Shown here in pieces: positions 61,953 to 64,000 of a DNA stretch of 64,000 nucleotides. The position numbers and the translations under genes were made by a program. Under the pieces are notes generated by a model. The model was not told where the DNA came from. It was given only the letters and a program-made list of their open reading frames with translations, and made no database searches. Each line of letters opens with the position of its first letter. The first letter of the stretch is position 1. This DNA comes from Pontibacillus salipaludis (GTDB lineage: Bacteria > Bacillota > Bacilli > Bacillales > BH030062), in contig NZ_BMIN01000018.1 in assembly GCF_014642405.1 (NCBI RefSeq), positions 26,970 through 90,969 of the forward strand, in the 5' to 3' direction.

Positions 61953-63281
61953 ATGAAAAAATTCTTTCAATTTGAAGAGCTGGGGACAAACTTTCGTACA
62001 GAGTTTATAGCTGGTTTAACGACGTTCCTAGCCATGGCATATATTCTTGTCGTCAACCCGATCACATTAGCGCTTGTAGGTGTAGAGGAATTACCTGAGG
62101 GTGTTACAAGGATTGATCAAGGTGCTGTGTTTACAGCTACCGCAATTGCCGCAGCCGTTGGTTCATTAATTATGGGGGTTCTGGCAAAATACCCAATAGC
62201 ATTAGCACCGGGTATGGGTCTGAATGCCTTTTTCTCCTTTACCGTTATGTTGCAGTTCGCCATTCCATGGCAAGAGGCATTAGCAGGAGTACTTGTATCA
62301 GGACTTATCTTTATTGTTTTAACCGTTACAGGACTTAGAGAGAAGATTATAAATGCCATCCCAAGCAATTTAAAGCTAGCAGTGGGGGCGGGAATTGGAC
62401 TGTTCATTGCGTTCATTGGCTTTCAAAATGCCGGGATTATAACAGGGGACCCAAATACACTTGTTGCGTTAGGGGATTTGACGCAGCCAGCGACCCTTCT
62501 TGCAATCTTTGGGTTAGTTATTTCAGTAATTCTAATGTCTCTTAATATAAAAGGTGGAATCTTTTACGGAATCGTTATTACAACTATTGGCGGAATTATC
62601 GTTGGTTTAATTGACACGCCGTCAGCCGTAGTAAGTACACCACCAAGTGTTGCTCCGACATTCGGGGCTGCTATTGAGAATTTACCTTCTGTACTTGTTT
62701 CAGGAGAGATGTGGATCGTCATCTTAACATTCTTATTTGTAGATTTCTTTGATACTGCCGGAACACTAGTCGCTGTTGCAACGCAGGCAGGTATTATAAA
62801 AGAGAACAAGTTACCTCGTGCTGGTCGTGCTTTATTTGCAGACTCTGCAGCGACCGTAGTAGGTTCAGTAGTGGGGACTTCAACCACTACTTCCTATATT
62901 GAATCGACAGCAGGTGTGGCAGCTGGAGGTCGATCAGGATTCACCTCAGTAGTGACAGCAGGTTTCTTCCTTCTATCACTCCTGTTCTCTCCGTTGTTAA
63001 GCGTCGTTACAGCAGAAGTAACAGCGCCAGCTCTAATCATCGTTGGTGTATTGATGTGTAGTTCGTTGAAGAATATAGATTGGGACCAATTCGAAATTGC
63101 TGTTCCGGCTTTTCTTACCGTCATTGCGATGCCACTAACGTATAGTATTGCTACAGGGATTGCGATTGGCTTTATCTTTTATCCATTAACTATGGTCTTA
63201 AAAGGAAGAGGGAAAGAGATCCATCCAATCATGTATTTCTTATTTATTGTCTTCCTAGCTTATTTTATATTCTTAATTTAA
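61953..63281 (+). CDS. pbuG: NCS2 purine permease, PbuG/AzgA type (hypoxanthine/guanine)
   Basis: The 442-residue protein begins KKFFQFEELGTNFRTEFIAGLTTFLAMAYI, close to Bacillus PbuG, and contains PGMGLNAFFSFTV, DFFDTAGTLVAVA and GTSTTTSYIESTAGVAAGGR, hallmarks of AzgA-like permeases. It has about twelve transmembrane segments. It imports guanine and hypoxanthine and is controlled by its own guanine-type riboswitch. Confidence 0.95.
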   Translation: MKKFFQFEELGTNFRTEFIAGLTTFLAMAYILVVNPITLALVGVEELPEGVTRIDQGAVFTATAIAAAVGSLIMGVLAKYPIALAPGMGLNAFFSFTVMLQFAIPWQEALAGVLVSGLIFIVLTVTGLREKIINAIPSNLKLAVGAGIGLFIAFIGFQNAGIITGDPNTLVALGDLTQPATLLAIFGLVISVILMSLNIKGGIFYGIVITTIGGIIVGLIDTPSAVVSTPPSVAPTFGAAIENLPSVLVSGEMWIVILTFLFVDFFDTAGTLVAVATQAGIIKENKLPRAGRALFADSAATVVGSVVGTSTTTSYIESTAGVAAGGRSGFTSVVTAGFFLLSLLFSPLLSVVTAEVTAPALIIVGVLMCSSLKNIDWDQFEIAVPAFLTVIAMPLTYSIATGIAIGFIFYPLTMVLKGRGKEIHPIMYFLFIVFLAYFIFLI

Positions 63282-63299
63282 TTTCTTTTTAACAATGAT

Positions 63300-63336
63300 G
63301 AGGAGCGCCATGACAGTGGTTGCTCCTCTTTTTTTG
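63300..63336 (+). terminator. Terminator of pbuG
   Basis: GAGGAGC / GCTCCTC with a 15-base loop, followed by T7. Confidence 0.85.
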
Positions 63337-63539
63337 TGAGAGTTTGGGGGAGGGGATGAAAAAGATTTTAGAAAAACTATTGCAGAACCCTTAGGTGCCG
63401 TGGTACATTATTAAACGTTGCGTTAACGACAACGCAAACAACAAAACGATCTTGAGGCAGTGATCAATAAACGCATTCGCCTTCCTATTAATTAGAAGAG
63501 ATCAGGTTGAAAGAGATTAAATAAACTCCAAAAAAGTTA

Positions 63540-63568
63540 TTGACTCAAAATCAACCGCATGTTAAGGT
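63540..63568 (+). promoter_or_regulatory. rrn promoter P1
   Basis: TTGACT, 17 bp, TAAGGT, preceded by an A-rich upstream element. In the first duplicated unit. Confidence 0.75.
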
Positions 63569-63692
63569 GTTTAAGTCGCTGTTAAACGACGTAAACAACA
63601 AACGATCTTGAGGCAGTCATCAAGTAACGCATGACTCCTTGTTAATAGAGAGATCGGGATGAAAAAGAGATTAAAAAACTTCAAAAAAGTTA

Positions 63693-63721
63693 TTGACTCA
63701 AAATCATCCGCATGTTAAGAT
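63693..63721 (+). promoter_or_regulatory. rrn promoter P2
   Basis: TTGACT, 17 bp, TAAGAT, in the second duplicated unit. The transcription start would be about 150 bp before 16S rRNA. Confidence 0.8.
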
Positions 63722-63776
63722 GTAAAAGTCGCTGTTAAACGGCGGACAAGCAAAAGAAACATTTTGAAGAAACATT

Positions 63777-63791
63777 TGATCTTTGAAAACT
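63777..63791 (+). promoter_or_regulatory. boxA-like antitermination element of the rrn leader
   Basis: TGATCTTTGAAAACT matches the boxA element of Bacillus rrn leaders, where the Nus complex assembles to prevent premature termination. Confidence 0.65.
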
Positions 63792-63875
63792 GAACGAAAC
63801 AACATGTAACGTCAATGTCTTTAAATTATTTTTTAAAGCCAGTAATCATTTATTTGATGCTAGGCAAACTCTGAC

Positions 63876-64000
63876 TTTATGGAGAGTTTGATCTTGGCTC
63901 AGGACGAACGCTGGCGGCGTGCCTAATACATGCAAGTCGAGCGCGTGAATCAACATGATCCCTTCGGGGTGATTGTTGTGGATCGAGCGGCGGACGGGTG
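63876..64000 (+). rRNA. rrs: 16S ribosomal RNA, 5' end only
   Basis: TTTATGGAGAGTTTGATC, then TGGCTCAGGACGAACGCTGGC and GGCGTGCCTAATACATGCAAG, are the conserved start of bacterial 16S rRNA, running to GGCGGACGGGTG at the right edge. The gene continues outside the window. The V1 stem (GCGCGTGAATCAACATGATCC) fits the halophilic Bacillaceae. Position 63894 is T in a usual primer site (TTTGATCTTGG rather than CMTGG). Confidence 0.97.

Larger units (their letters stand above)
63433..63743 (+). repeat. Tandemly duplicated rRNA promoter unit (two units of ~155 bp)
   Basis: The block with AAACAACAAACGATCTTGAGGC at its start and AAGTCGCTGTTAAACG at its end occurs twice in a row (about 63433-63590 and 63591-63743), each with one promoter. 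Markers are offset by 153-156 bp, so small indels exist. The stretch before it (63337-63432) shows no gene. Confidence 0.8.

Noticed and set aside
63337..63432. Possible promoter or attenuator upstream of the rrn duplication
   Set aside because: TTGCG..GTTAACG.. gives no clear -35/-10 pair; only P1 and P2 are supported.
1..64000. CRISPR arrays, tRNA genes, phage genes, insertion sequences with transposase
   Set aside because: I found no spaced direct-repeat array, tRNA cloverleaf, phage structural gene or transposase gene in the window.

Overview
The window looks like a chromosomal segment of a Gram-positive, spore-forming member of the Bacillaceae, most likely a halophilic or marine relative of Halobacillus/Pontibacillus (genus is inference). 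The evidence is strong AGGAGG-type ribosome binding sites, frequent TTG/GTG starts, Zur, Rex and CcpA-type sites of Bacillus type, a CotA-like laccase, S-box and purine riboswitches, the GlnK/GlnL pair, a DUF1540 protein, and the start of a 16S rRNA gene at the right edge. Nothing points to a prophage, plasmid or CRISPR locus.

Layout. 1-4.2 kb: the end of a nucleoside hydrolase gene, then a zinc-starvation block with two Zur boxes, a zinc-independent S14, a flavin oxidoreductase and a COG0523 GTPase; a stub of a second COG0523 gene follows the first Zur box. 4.3-8.4 kb: a small unknown gene, a CotA-type multicopper oxidase, a DegV protein and a small membrane protein, interspersed with three copies of a structured ~230 bp repeat. 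8.6-15.3 kb: a six-gene catabolic operon (GltS-like transporter, GntR/FadR regulator, alpha/beta-hydrolase-fold protein, DUF6282 protein, GlcD-like and GlcF-like oxidase subunits) behind a promoter carrying a palindrome and a cre-like site. 15.4-18.8 kb: DUF1540, glyoxylate shunt aceB-aceA and a YhfH-like zinc ribbon. 19-24 kb: an acidic LPDTA surface protein with a class D sortase, then a Rex-controlled small gene and adhE. 24-30.5 kb: an ABC-2 exporter, an RlmD-type rRNA methyltransferase and the SAM-riboswitch-controlled metNIQ operon.

31-38.9 kb: a YfcC-family transporter, small membrane proteins, a stress protein, an NAD(P)-binding protein, and a CcdA/TlpA thiol-redox operon that runs into a two-component system. 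39.5-44.6 kb: a transporter-aspartase operon divergent from glnK-glnL. 44.8-50.1 kb: a GH2 glycosidase / GPH symporter / ArsR-type regulator / aldose epimerase operon. 50.6-53.4 kb: class I fructose-bisphosphate aldolase, an NCS2 permease and a small membrane protein. 53.5-55.1 kb: a GH68 fructosyltransferase-like enzyme with Cys/His-rich ends and no signal peptide. 55.4-59.9 kb: MoxR-DUF58-transglutaminase operon. 59.9-63.3 kb: guaA and pbuG, each behind its own guanine-type riboswitch. 63.4-64.0 kb: tandem rRNA promoters, leader and the first ~125 nt of 16S rRNA.

Three kinds of repeats are overlaid on this: (i) the ~230 bp structured element (3 copies); (ii) a 20-bp perfect palindrome TTGATCAAACGTTTGATCAA (5 copies, all near gene ends); (iii) a GC-rich 125-160 bp hairpin element (5 copies) whose outer arms differ from copy to copy yet remain self-complementary. 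The most unusual items are the GH68 protein with coat-like ends, the uncharacterised 8.6-15.3 kb operon with an alpha/beta hydrolase that lacks its nucleophile, the compensating arms of the GC-rich hairpins, and the repeat that supplies the C-terminus of the laccase. Start codons below were chosen by ribosome-binding-site position and are often internal to the longest open frame.
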